A stretch of 60,630 bases of DNA from Nitriliruptoraceae bacterium (GTDB taxonomy: Bacteria > Actinomycetota > Nitriliruptoria > Nitriliruptorales > Nitriliruptoraceae), in assembly GCA_003563915.1 (NCBI GenBank), contig PWTE01000301.1, positions 1 through 60,630 on the forward strand. Reading direction: 5' to 3'. Every line of letters begins with the position of its first letter. The first letter of the stretch is position 1. Positions 1 through 7,641 of this stretch are shown piece after piece. The position numbers and the translations under genes were made by a program. Under the pieces are notes generated by a model. That model had not been told where the DNA came from. It saw only the letters and a program-made list of their open reading frames with translations, and did not search any database.

Positions 1-297
<297 letters not shown>

Positions 298-459
298 GTA
301 CTCGCTCGCGCTCGCTATGGAGTCCACGAGGCTCGTCCACCCGCTCCGCCAGGAGTGGGCCGACCTCACAACGGTCAGGGCCCCACCCGCGATCCACACC
401 CTGGATCTGCGGATGGGGTCCACGACCCACAGACGTTCGACCACCAACGCTTCACGATC

Positions 460-575
460 TCCCGTGGTCGTAGCGGAGGGGACACACCCGGTCACATTCC
501 GAACCCGGAAGTTAAGCCCTCCAGCGCCGATGGTACTGCCGGGGCAACCTGGTGGGAGAGTAGGTCGCCGCGGGA
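460..575 (+). rRNA. rrf: 5S ribosomal RNA
   Basis: A complete 5S rRNA gene of about 116 nt. The termini pair as helix I (460-467 with 568-575, one G-T wobble). The conserved CCGAACCCGGAAGTTAAG loop-B/helix III segment and the GGTGGGAGAGTAGGTCGCCGC 3' half are present. It is the last gene of the rRNA operon and is followed ten bases later by a strong intrinsic terminator. Confidence 0.96.
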
Positions 576-584
576 ACCTTCTAC

Positions 585-624
585 GATCGAGGCCGCCCCC
601 TCACGGGGGCGGCCTCGATCTTTT
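585..624 (+). terminator. Intrinsic terminator of the rRNA operon
   Basis: Perfect 16-bp stem (585-600 with 605-620), TCAC loop and a TTTT run directly after it. It is the clearest intrinsic terminator in the window and closes the rRNA operon. Confidence 0.95.
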
Positions 625-707
625 CCCGCAGTTCCGCGTCGTCCCGCACCTGGTGGACATCCGGGGACGTACGCCTCTGCGGCAACCAGCGCCAGAGAGG
701 AACGGTC

Positions 708-1637
708 ATGATGACGCCCGATGAGCCGGGGCAAGGGCACCGTCGCTCGGGTCGTGGCGGACGAACGCCAGGGACCGGCCGGCCGCCTGCGGGATCACCC
801 GATCGTCGTCAGGATCCACGGCTCCGCAGGGGTGGGTCCGGCGATGCGTCGTCCCGCGAGACGACCGACCGGATCGGTGCTGCCCGCGAACCGATCGGGC
901 GTGATCGGGCTCAACAGCGCGCTGGTGCGCCACCTCGTCCGAGCCGTCGTGAGGCACAGGTCCCCCGCCCCGACCTCCCGAAGGACGAGGAGCCGCAACT
1001 ACCTCGAGGCGTCATCAAGGAGATCGAGCGGGCGCTCGGCCGCGGTCCGCGTGCCGACGATGTCGCTCTCGCCCTGTCGATCGGCGCTGCCGCGATCGAC
1101 GAGGACCGCCCCGACGTCGCGCTCGAGGTTCTCGCGTGGGCCAAGGGTGAGGCCCCCCGCATCGCCACGATCCGTGAGGCGTACGGCGTGGCGCTCTACC
1201 ACGGGGAACGCTACGCCGAAGCCGCGACGGAACTGCAGGCCTACCGACGACTGACCGGCCGTTCCGACCAGAACCACGTGTTGGCGGACTGTCTGCGTGC
1301 CCTCGGCCGCGAGGTCGACCGGGTCGCCGAGACGGCAGGCGAACTGGTCCGTGACGACCAGGCGCCGATGGACCGGCGTGCCGAGGCCGCCATCGTCTGG
1401 GCGGCATCGCTCGCCGATGCCGGTGACGTCGCCGGCGGGCGGGCCGTGCTGCGCCGTTTCGTCGACCGACACGAACCTGGCGGCGGCGACCACGACCTCC
1501 GTCTGCTCTACCTGCTCGGCGACCTGGCCGAACGGGACGGGGACCCTACCGAGGCACGACGGTGGTTCGCTCGGGTCCACGACGCGGATGCGGGGCTGCT
1601 CGACGTCGGGGACCGACTCGATGCACTCGACGCGTAG
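708..1637 (+). CDS. TPR-repeat protein with basic disordered N-terminus
   Basis: Protein of 309 residues. The first ~90 residues are rich in Arg, Gly, Pro and Ser and look disordered. From ~100 onward the chain is helical with tetratricopeptide-like pairs (for example a REAYGVALYHGERYAEA unit, then ADCLRALGR and LLGDLAERDGDPTEARRWF). The start has AGAGAGG seven bases upstream; a second ATG follows at once. The same architecture occurs in the actinobacterial family of M. tuberculosis Rv1691, found upstream of tlyA. The TPR region probably mediates protein contacts and the basic tail might bind RNA, but no molecular function is known to me. Confidence 0.8.
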   Translation: MMTPDEPGQGHRRSGRGGRTPGTGRPPAGSPDRRQDPRLRRGGSGDASSRETTDRIGAAREPIGRDRAQQRAGAPPRPSRREAQVPRPDLPKDEEPQLPRGVIKEIERALGRGPRADDVALALSIGAAAIDEDRPDVALEVLAWAKGEAPRIATIREAYGVALYHGERYAEAATELQAYRRLTGRSDQNHVLADCLRALGREVDRVAETAGELVRDDQAPMDRRAEAAIVWAASLADAGDVAGGRAVLRRFVDRHEPGGGDHDLRLLYLLGDLAERDGDPTEARRWFARVHDADAGLLDVGDRLDALDA

Positions 1638-1657
1638 GGGAAGGACGGACCTCCGGG

Positions 1658-2686
1658 TCAGCCCACGTCGGTGAGCGTGCCGGCATCCCTCCGTTGGAAG
1701 TAGCGCACCAGACCCGCGGCGTTCGAGCGCGTATCGTTGAGCAGCTCCAGACGCCGACGGGCATCGGGGTCCTCGGCCAACAGGGCTTCGGCCACCTCGT
1801 CACGGAACCGGCGATGCAGCGTCTCCGCGACGTGGTCGAGCTCCGTGCCGGTGGGCTGCGATCCGGTCGCCTCGAGTGCCTCGAGGTAGGCGGCCTCCGC
1901 GACGGACGCCCACAGGCGTAAGCGCTCGTCGGCTTCGGCCAGAGCCACCTCCGGTGGATCGACCGGACCGTAGTGAGCGAGGTAGACGCGCTCTGGTCGC
2001 CGTTCCCGGTACCGCCCGATGGACCGTAGTGCTGCCTCGAGGTGGAAATCAGCCGGAGGTGTCGCAGGACGCAACGAGGTCATGCCCGGCAGCTTCACCC
2101 CGACGGAGTCGCCGGAGAAGATCGCCCCGCTGTCACTGTCGAAGATGCCGATGTGGTGCTTCGCGTGCCCCGGTGTGTACATCAGCTCGAGCTCGCGACC
2201 CGCCCCCAGGTCGAGGATGTCGCCATCGGCCACCGCCTCGATACGGTCGGCCTCGATCGGCGTGCAAGCGCCGTAGATCGAGTCGAACAGCGTCCCGTAC
2301 ACCTGCGCGGCGGAGCGGTTGAGGCGCTCAGGGTCGTGGAGGTGTCGGGCACCGACCTCGCTGACCACCACCGTGGCGTCAGGGAACGCGGCTGCGACGT
2401 CCCCAGCCCCACCCGCGTGGTCGAGGTGGATGTGGGTGAGGACGAGGTACGCCAGATCCGACGGGTCCATCCCGAGCTCGCGGAGTCCAGCGATGACGTG
2501 CTCGATCGAGAGAGCTGGTCCGCACTCGATGAGCGCTGGCCGCGGAGCCTCGATCAGGTAACCCGCGGTCACGTCGGTCATCCCGGCCGTCAGCGTGTCG
2601 ATCGCGATGATGCCGTCGTCGTAGCGCTCGATCGGTGGCGCCGGCCCGTCGGTCGCGTCGTCACCCGTCGCGTCGTCGTGGATCAT
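1658..2686 (-). CDS. Metallo-beta-lactamase-fold hydrolase
   Basis: Protein of 342 residues. The metal-binding signature T-H-I-H-L-D-H is at ~84-90 (H85, H87, D89, H90), followed by a TPGHAKHH ligand segment and a GDSVG aspartate. These support a binuclear-metal hydrolase of the MBL superfamily. The C-terminal ~100 residues are an extra helical region. I chose ATG 2686, which has AGGGAGG six bases upstream, over an upstream in-frame start lacking a ribosome site. A TAGCCT box lies 62 bases upstream on the same strand. The substrate is unknown; glyoxalase-II-like or lactonase-type chemistry is possible. Confidence 0.85.
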   Translation of the reverse strand: MIHDDATGDDATDGPAPPIERYDDGIIAIDTLTAGMTDVTAGYLIEAPRPALIECGPALSIEHVIAGLRELGMDPSDLAYLVLTHIHLDHAGGAGDVAAAFPDATVVVSEVGARHLHDPERLNRSAAQVYGTLFDSIYGACTPIEADRIEAVADGDILDLGAGRELELMYTPGHAKHHIGIFDSDSGAIFSGDSVGVKLPGMTSLRPATPPADFHLEAALRSIGRYRERRPERVYLAHYGPVDPPEVALAEADERLRLWASVAEAAYLEALEATGSQPTGTELDHVAETLHRRFRDEVAEALLAEDPDARRRLELLNDTRSNAAGLVRYFQRRDAGTLTDVG

Positions 2687-2748
2687 CCCAGCCTCCCTGA
2701 TCGGGGTGCACGGCCACGCTGCCCGACCGTGTATCCACAGCTTCACCC

Positions 2749-2754
2749 AGGCTA
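2749..2754 (-). promoter_or_regulatory. Candidate -10 box (TAGCCT) for the MBL hydrolase
   Basis: TAGCCT on the minus strand 62 bases before ATG 2686. It belongs to a recurring TAGSST box seen before many genes in the window. No clear -35 element is visible. Confidence 0.35.
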
Positions 2755-2780
2755 CTTCCCACGGACAGGTCGCGGCCCCG

Positions 2781-2786
2781 TAGCGT
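2781..2786 (+). promoter_or_regulatory. Candidate -10 box (TAGCGT) for the SSB-like gene
   Basis: TAGCGT 38 bases before ATG 2825, divergent from the minus-strand box at 2754-2749. No clear -35 element. Confidence 0.35.
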
Positions 2787-2824
2787 GGATCACCACGTAG
2801 CGGCACCCAGAGGGAGGGAGCGAC

Positions 2825-3250
2825 ATGTCACCCACGGCAGCACCGTCCGATGACGACGATCCGATGACCGACGGGGACGAGACCCCGGCCATGAATGTCG
2901 TGCGGCTGCGAGGACGGCTCACCCGGCACCCCGAAGTCACCACCTTGCCCTCGGGCGACGAGGTACTGGCGATCAACGTCACCGTCGAGCGTCCACACGA
3001 CGGGCTCGACACGCTGCCGGTGCAGGTCGGTCCCGTGCCGCCTCAGGGTCGGCGACCCGCCCCAGGGCAGGCCGGTCGGCGGCTGCTCAGCACCGCTCGT
3101 CGACTTGGCCCGGGCGACATCATCGAGATCGACGGGTGGTTGCGCCGCCGCTGGTGGGAGTCTCCTTCCGGCCGGCGCAGTCGGGTCGAGGTGGCAGCGA
3201 CCGCGGTCCGCCAGATCGCCACCTCGACGGCCGGGCCGTCTCCGGAGTGA
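2825..3250 (+). CDS. Single-stranded DNA-binding protein-like OB-fold protein
   Basis: Protein of 141 residues. Residues ~23-57 (NVVRLRGRLTRHPEV, then LPSGDEVLAINVTVERP) match the first OB-fold strands of bacterial SSB, and ~95-125 (GDIIEIDGWLRRRWW, then RRSRVEVAATAVRQI) match the later strands. The C-terminus ends in SPE without the acidic DDDIPF-type tip that canonical SSB uses to recruit partners, so this is probably an accessory paralogue. GGGAGGGAGC lies upstream of ATG 2825. It stands alone between two minus-strand genes. Confidence 0.75.
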   Translation: MSPTAAPSDDDDPMTDGDETPAMNVVRLRGRLTRHPEVTTLPSGDEVLAINVTVERPHDGLDTLPVQVGPVPPQGRRPAPGQAGRRLLSTARRLGPGDIIEIDGWLRRRWWESPSGRRSRVEVAATAVRQIATSTAGPSPE

Positions 3251-3298
3251 ACGCGTCCGCCAGGAGCGCGATCGCACCCGGTGGGGACCGACCTGGCG

Positions 3299-4321
3299 TC
3301 AACGATCCTGAAGGATGTCCGGGTCCTCCTCGTCCTCCTCGTCGGTCGGATCGTCCTCCGACGGAAGCCGATCCCCTGGAAGCGCCATGTGCAGGACCGC
3401 CTGACCCGGCTGGACCAGTGGCAGCGTCGTCGCACCGATGACGTAGCCCTCCTCCTCGGCCTCGACCCACGAACGCTCCTCGCCGAGCGGACTCACGGTG
3501 CTCCACAGCGGTTGGCCGGTCTCGACGCGGTCTCCCGTCGCGACCTGGAGCTCCAGGATCCCCCCGCGCTCAGCTCGCAGCCACCGGGATTCGTGCAGGA
3601 TCATCGGCGCGTCGTGCGCCGGGGGCGGGGCGTCGTCGATGACGTCGAGCCCGCGCAGCACCCGTAGCACGCCGCGGACCCCCGTATCGATGGCCTCGTC
3701 ATCGAACCGCAAGGGGCCACCCGCCTCGTAGGTCAGCACCGGCACGCCGCGGCTGGCTGCGGCTTCCCGCAGGGACCCGGGTCGCAGCTTGGCGTCCAGC
3801 ACGAACGGTGCCCCGAAGGTCGTGGCGAGGTTCAGGCTGGTCTCGTCGGAGGTATCGATGCGGATCTGTGGCACGTTCGTGCGGTGGTTCGCGGCCGTGT
3901 GCAGATCCAGCCCGACGTCCGAACCGATGATGACCTCCTCCAGCAGCAACCGTGCGATCCTGGCGGCCATCGAGCCGTTGTGTGATCCGGGGAAGGACCG
4001 GTTGAGGTCGCGGCGATCCGGGAGGTAGCGCGACCCGATCTGCACACCGAGCACGTTCACCATCGGGATCACGATGACGCTGCCACGCAGTTCGGCGGGG
4101 TCCAACAGTTCCAGCAGCTGCCGGCAGATCGCGATGCCGTTGAGTTCGTCTCCGTGGACGGCTGCCGTGACGAACACCCGAGCCCCGTCCTCGCTGCCGT
4201 TGATCACGGCCAGGGGCAGGGTCGTCCGGTCGCCGGCGAAGGACTCCGACGCCGTGGGTGCCAGGTCGCGGCGCACCCCGGGCTCGACACTCACGCCCGC
4301 GACGGTGATGGCTTCGCTCAT
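3299..4321 (-). CDS. Succinylglutamate desuccinylase/aspartoacylase-family zinc carboxypeptidase
   Basis: Protein of 340 residues. Zinc-ligand motif H56-G-D-E59 and the third ligand H141 in DLHTA are visible, with R-D-L-N-R-S-F-P at ~104-111 for substrate binding, as in M14-type AstE/ASPA enzymes. The C-terminal ~90 residues form a beta-rich barrel-like domain with an acidic tail. ATG 4321 overlaps the upstream gene's stop as ATGA, so the two are translationally coupled. The RimB-like partner suggests joint processing of an amide- or peptide-type adduct. The exact substrate is unknown. Confidence 0.86.
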   Translation of the reverse strand: MSEAITVAGVSVEPGVRRDLAPTASESFAGDRTTLPLAVINGSEDGARVFVTAAVHGDELNGIAICRQLLELLDPAELRGSVIVIPMVNVLGVQIGSRYLPDRRDLNRSFPGSHNGSMAARIARLLLEEVIIGSDVGLDLHTAANHRTNVPQIRIDTSDETSLNLATTFGAPFVLDAKLRPGSLREAAASRGVPVLTYEAGGPLRFDDEAIDTGVRGVLRVLRGLDVIDDAPPPAHDAPMILHESRWLRAERGGILELQVATGDRVETGQPLWSTVSPLGEERSWVEAEEEGYVIGATTLPLVQPGQAVLHMALPGDRLPSEDDPTDEEDEEDPDILQDR

Positions 4322-4779
4322 CGCCGGCCCTTGCGCCTGGTCACGAGGTAGCCGTGTGCGGGGTCGACGAGGCAGCGACGCTCGAGCGTGAGACGTCCGA
4401 GCAGCATCCGGAAGTTCATACCACTGCGGTCCGTCAGCGTGATGTCCGCGGTCGTGTCGACCGGGCCGCAGACGATGCGCGTGCGGACGACGGGCCGTTC
4501 CTCGGCACGGGCTCCGGTGTCCTTGACGATCTTGTGTCCGACGACCAACGCCTCGACCGGATGGTGTTCCGGCCGTGACTTCGTGCCGAGGACCACGTCG
4601 AACCGGACCCGCTGGCGCGGAGGACCGCCGGTCTCGTCCGCCGGCTCCTCGACCTCCACGTAGCTGGTGACGTGCAATGCGCTGGAGCGAGCGCCGGTGT
4701 CGAGTTTGCCTCGTAGCCGGAGATCCCACTCTGGGAGCCACACGTGCTCCTTCCAGCCGAGCACTGGGACGTCGGACAC
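4318..4779 (-). CDS. RimB-like retropepsin-fold peptidase (DUF785/RimK-associated)
   Basis: Protein of 153 residues. The motif K-L-D-T-G-A-R-S-S-A-L-H at ~25-36 (D27-T28-G29) is the aspartyl-protease-like signature of the family linked to RimK ATP-grasp ligases, and N-F-R-M-L-L-G-R is the conserved C-terminal segment. GTG 4779 has GAGGAG eight bases upstream. It overlaps the AstE-like gene by four bases. No RimK-type ATP-grasp gene is in the window, although members of this family often sit beside one. Confidence 0.83.
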   Translation of the reverse strand: MSDVPVLGWKEHVWLPEWDLRLRGKLDTGARSSALHVTSYVEVEEPADETGGPPRQRVRFDVVLGTKSRPEHHPVEALVVGHKIVKDTGARAEERPVVRTRIVCGPVDTTADITLTDRSGMNFRMLLGRLTLERRCLVDPAHGYLVTRRKGRR

Positions 4780-4812
4780 CGGGCACTCCTCAGCAGGGTC
4801 GGCGATGCCGCC

Positions 4813-4818
4813 AGCCTA
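4813..4818 (-). promoter_or_regulatory. Candidate -10 box (TAGGCT) for the rimB-like operon
   Basis: TAGGCT on the minus strand 33 bases before GTG 4779, in the short gap after the rhomboid gene. It would drive the two-gene peptidase operon. No clear -35. Confidence 0.35.
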
Positions 4819-4866
4819 GACCCCTCGACCACGGTCGCCGCGCGAGTCGTCCCGGACGGGAGCTGC

Positions 4867-5667
4867 TCACGCGCGACGTCGGACCGGGTGCAGGGGCGGC
4901 TTCCCGCGCTGCATCCGGAGACGGTCGAGGATCAGCAGTAGCACGATGCCGGCCGCGAAGCCGGCGATGTGCGCCTCGTAGGCGATGTTCCCGGCCTCGG
5001 GGGAGGTGACCGCGAGGAACTGGTAGGCCAGCCAGCCTCCCAGCAGCAGCCAGGCCGGCATCTTGACGATCGCGAAGACCAGCAACCACAGGCGGATCCG
5101 AACGCCGGGGATGAGCAGGGCCAGCAGGTACAGCGGGAAGGCGACGTAGGTCAGCACCTTCGCTCGTGGGAAGAGGACGAGGTAGGCACCGAGGATCGCC
5201 GCGACGCCTCCCGACGCCCCGATCAGCGGTGCCACCGAGCCTGGCTGCAGGGCCACGTACGCCAACGCGGCGATCGCGCCGCCACCCAGGTAGAAGAGGA
5301 TGTAGCGCAGGCTCCCGAGTCGGTCCTCCACATTGTCCCCGAAGACGAAGAGGAACAGCATGTTCCCGATCAGGTGCAGGATGTCGGCATGGAGGAACAT
5401 CGAGGTGACGATGGAGAGCAGCACCAGCTTGCCCACCTCCGGTGGCGGGCAGCCTCCGAGGAGCTGATCCACGGTCTCCCTCGGGAGCGCACCACCTCCT
5501 AACACCTCCTGGGGCACGACGGCGAAGCGGTAGACGAACGCCACCTGCTCGCAGACGTCCAAGCTCAGACGCTGCCAGGCGAACACCCCGATGTTGAGGG
5601 CGAGGAAGAGCCAGTTGACGTGGGGTCGGCGTCGGGTGGGGTTGACGTCCCCGATCGGGATGACCAC
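4867..5667 (-). CDS. Rhomboid-family intramembrane serine protease
   Basis: Protein of 266 residues with at least six hydrophobic segments. Catalytic S152 lies in G-A-S-G-G, catalytic H233 in Y-E-A-H-I-A-G-F, and the oxyanion-supporting H98-x3-N102 is present, so the dyad is complete. A long periplasmic-side loop (~residues 40-78) follows the first helix. GTG 5667 is preceded by GAGG eight bases upstream. The enzyme would cleave transmembrane helices in the cytoplasmic membrane. The substrate cannot be inferred from the neighbours. Confidence 0.94.
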   Translation of the reverse strand: MVIPIGDVNPTRRRPHVNWLFLALNIGVFAWQRLSLDVCEQVAFVYRFAVVPQEVLGGGALPRETVDQLLGGCPPPEVGKLVLLSIVTSMFLHADILHLIGNMLFLFVFGDNVEDRLGSLRYILFYLGGGAIAALAYVALQPGSVAPLIGASGGVAAILGAYLVLFPRAKVLTYVAFPLYLLALLIPGVRIRLWLLVFAIVKMPAWLLLGGWLAYQFLAVTSPEAGNIAYEAHIAGFAAGIVLLLILDRLRMQRGKPPLHPVRRRA

Positions 5668-5694
5668 GACGTCACCTCGCTGCGGCCGGCGGCC

Positions 5695-6033
5695 TCACAG
5701 CGCCGCGCGCAGTCGCAGGAGATCCGCCATCGACGCGTCGATCCGGATGCGTCCGGCCCGGTAGGCCTGGGTGAAGGTCAGCTCGCCGTCGGAGATCCTC
5801 ACGATGTCGTCGGATCGCGCCGAGATGCGGATGTCGGCGCGACGGGGCGGTGCCTCATCGAGGAGGTTGAGGCGACCTTGGCGCCACTCGGCGTGTCGGA
5901 CGAGGTCGAGGTCCGGGCAGCGGGCTTCCACCGTCCGTCGGGAGGGGAGCATCGCCCGGGTGTTGGGGTCGAGGGTGCCCAGCCGGTGGAGGAAGGCGTC
6001 GAGGATGGCTTCGACCTCCTCGACCTCTGCCAC
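5695..6033 (-). CDS. SCP2-like sterol-carrier-fold protein
   Basis: Small protein of 112 residues. The C-terminal half (RADIRISARSDDIVRIS, then ELTFTQAYRAGRIRIDAS) resembles the SCP2 fold used as a lipid-binding or auxiliary domain in Actinomycetota. GTG 6033 has GGAGGAG upstream. It lies 27 bases before the rhomboid gene in the same direction and is likely cotranscribed with it. Lipid binding is a family-level inference. Confidence 0.6.
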   Translation of the reverse strand: MAEVEEVEAILDAFLHRLGTLDPNTRAMLPSRRTVEARCPDLDLVRHAEWRQGRLNLLDEAPPRRADIRISARSDDIVRISDGELTFTQAYRAGRIRIDASMADLLRLRAAL

Positions 6034-6169
6034 CGCGACTCCTCCTCGCTCCAGGGACCGAGACGCTACCAGCGGACCCCGCGGCTCGGACCGCCGTGGT
6101 GAGGTGGCATCGCTGGCCTTCCTCCGACCCAGCTACCGTCACGGCGGATACCTCGACCAGGACGTTCCC

Positions 6170-6910
6170 ATGCAGCAGTTGTATCCCGGTCCCCGTGACC
6201 TCCAGCTCGAGGAGCTCTACGAGGGGCTGACCCTCGAGCCCGGTGAGGGGAGGGCGTCCGTTGCTCTCGGGATGGTGGCGTCGGTCGATGGCGGTGCGGC
6301 GGTAGGGGGCCTCACCGCCGATCTGGGAGGCGACGCCGATGCCGTCGCGTTCCGACGGTTGCGCGGTGCCGCGGACGCGATCCTGGTGGGTGCGGGCACC
6401 GTCCGTGACGAGGACTACGGGCCGCCGCGCGGGACCCCGGAGCGCCGCGCCGACCGGGTGGGTCGCGGGCTCACGGAACGACCCAGACTGGTCATCGTCA
6501 CGGGGTCGCTCACCCTGTCACCCGAGCACCGTGTCTTCGGGGACCCCGACCACCCTCCGCTCATCGTCACCCATGAGCAGGCTCCCACCGACCGCGCAGA
6601 CGCGCTTGCTCAGGTGGCCGACATCGTCCGGGTCGGTCGTGACGACGTCGACCTCTGCGCCGCACTGACCGAGCTCCACGACCGCGGTTACCGTCGGGTG
6701 CTGTGTGAGGGAGGCCCTCGCCTCAACGGGGCCCTGCTCGCCGAGGACCTCGTGGACGAGCTGTTCCTGACCGTCGCCGCGATCCTGGCCGCGGGCGAGA
6801 CGTCGCGCATCATCGCAGGTCCGGCGGTCGACCCGCCCCGACCTCTGCAGCTCGCCGGCGTCCACGAACACGACGGTGAACTGCTGCTGCGCTACCGACG
6901 GGCGCGCTGA
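6170..6910 (+). CDS. RibD C-terminal/dihydrofolate-reductase-fold reductase
   Basis: Protein of 246 residues. ALGMVASVDGG near residue 30, LRGAADAILVGAGTVRDEDYG at ~70, and LCEGGPRLNGALL at ~182 are the nucleotide- and substrate-binding signatures of the pyrimidine reductase (RibD_C) family. There is no N-terminal deaminase domain, so it is a stand-alone reductase like the actinobacterial Rv2671 group rather than full RibD. No other riboflavin gene is nearby. ATG 6170 has only a weak AGGA ribosome site nine bases upstream, so the start is less certain. Confidence 0.83.
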   Translation: MQQLYPGPRDLQLEELYEGLTLEPGEGRASVALGMVASVDGGAAVGGLTADLGGDADAVAFRRLRGAADAILVGAGTVRDEDYGPPRGTPERRADRVGRGLTERPRLVIVTGSLTLSPEHRVFGDPDHPPLIVTHEQAPTDRADALAQVADIVRVGRDDVDLCAALTELHDRGYRRVLCEGGPRLNGALLAEDLVDELFLTVAAILAAGETSRIIAGPAVDPPRPLQLAGVHEHDGELLLRYRRAR

Positions 6911-6950
6911 TGTCACGCTAACGTCCGTGGTGACGTCGAGGAGGCGCGGT

Positions 6951-7436
6951 ATGAACGAAGCGATCCAGCGGTACATCGAAGCAGCATCGGGACTGACGAA
7001 CGTCACGAAGGAGAAGGCCGAGCAGATCGCCAAGCAGCTGGTCCGCTCGGGGGAGGCCGCCAGCGATCAGGTGGGTGACCTGGTCGACGAACTGCTCGAA
7101 CGGCAACGCAAGAACCAGGAGGCGGTCACGGCGCTGGTCAAGAGCGAGACCAACCGCGCCATCCGCGCGATGGGTCTGGCATCCCGGGCCGAGGTGGAGC
7201 GGCTGCAGAAGCAGGTCGCGGACCTGAAGCGTGAGGTCGCCACCCAGTCGCCGTCATCGGGGCCGGCGAAGAAGTCCGGGAAGAAGACCGCCAAGAAGGC
7301 GGCCAAGAAGGCCGGGAAGAAGACGGCCAAGAAGGCGGCCAAGAAGGCCGGGAAGAAGACGGCCAAGAAGGCGGCCAAGAAGGCCGGGAAGAAGACGGCC
7401 AAGAAGACCACGAAGAAGGCGACCGGCAGCACATGA
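6951..7436 (+). CDS. Phasin-like protein with Lys/Ala-rich histone H1-like tail
   Basis: Protein of 161 residues. Residues 1-~100 are amphipathic helices with coiled-coil character (AEQIAKQLVRSGEAASDQV, then VERLQKQVADLKREV), like phasin/PhaF-type proteins. From ~105 the tail repeats an A-K-K-A-G-K-K-T-A-K-K-A unit and is strongly basic. PhaF-type proteins combine granule or surface binding with DNA binding through such a tail. GAGGAGG precedes ATG 6951. The 4-base ATGA overlap with the next small gene indicates translational coupling, at the head of the tlyA-xerD block. Confidence 0.78.
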   Translation: MNEAIQRYIEAASGLTNVTKEKAEQIAKQLVRSGEAASDQVGDLVDELLERQRKNQEAVTALVKSETNRAIRAMGLASRAEVERLQKQVADLKREVATQSPSSGPAKKSGKKTAKKAAKKAGKKTAKKAAKKAGKKTAKKAAKKAGKKTAKKTTKKATGST

Positions 7437-7639
7437 CCCCCGAGTCTGACGCGTCCGACCCCGATCCTCCAGGTGGTCCGGCTGAGCGTCGTTCCACGCC
7501 GGTGGTGGACGACCGACTCGACGCGTTACGCCGCCGCCTGGACGACGTCAGCTCGCTGCCCGTATCCGAACGCCTCGCCATCTTCGACGAGGTCAACGCC
7601 GCGCTCGCAGCCGAGCTCGCCCGTCTCGACGAGCTCTAG
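7433..7639 (+). CDS. Small conserved protein upstream of tlyA (Rv1693-like)
   Basis: Protein of 68 residues: a Pro/Asp-rich N-terminus, then one helical region with DDRLDALRRRLDDVSSLP and FDEVNAALAAELARLDEL. ATG 7433 overlaps the previous stop as ATGA. Small acidic proteins of this kind sit directly before tlyA in actinobacteria, for example Rv1693. The function is unknown. Its TAG stop is two bases from the proposed CTG start of tlyA, so it could deliver ribosomes to that start. Confidence 0.75.
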   Translation: MTPESDASDPDPPGGPAERRSTPVVDDRLDALRRRLDDVSSLPVSERLAIFDEVNAALAAELARLDEL

Positions 7640-7641
7640 CG

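Noticed and set aside
3260..3300. Bidirectional terminator between the SSB-like and AstE-like genes
   Set aside because: A 7-base inverted repeat (CGCCAGG/CCTGGCG) exists, but a 27-base loop and no T run make it unconvincing.
7067..7432. Hydrophobic Phe/Ala-rich open frame opposite the phasin-like gene
   Set aside because: It is the reverse strand of the Lys/Ala repeat (AAG codons read as CTT); the sense strand has the ribosome site and gene coupling.
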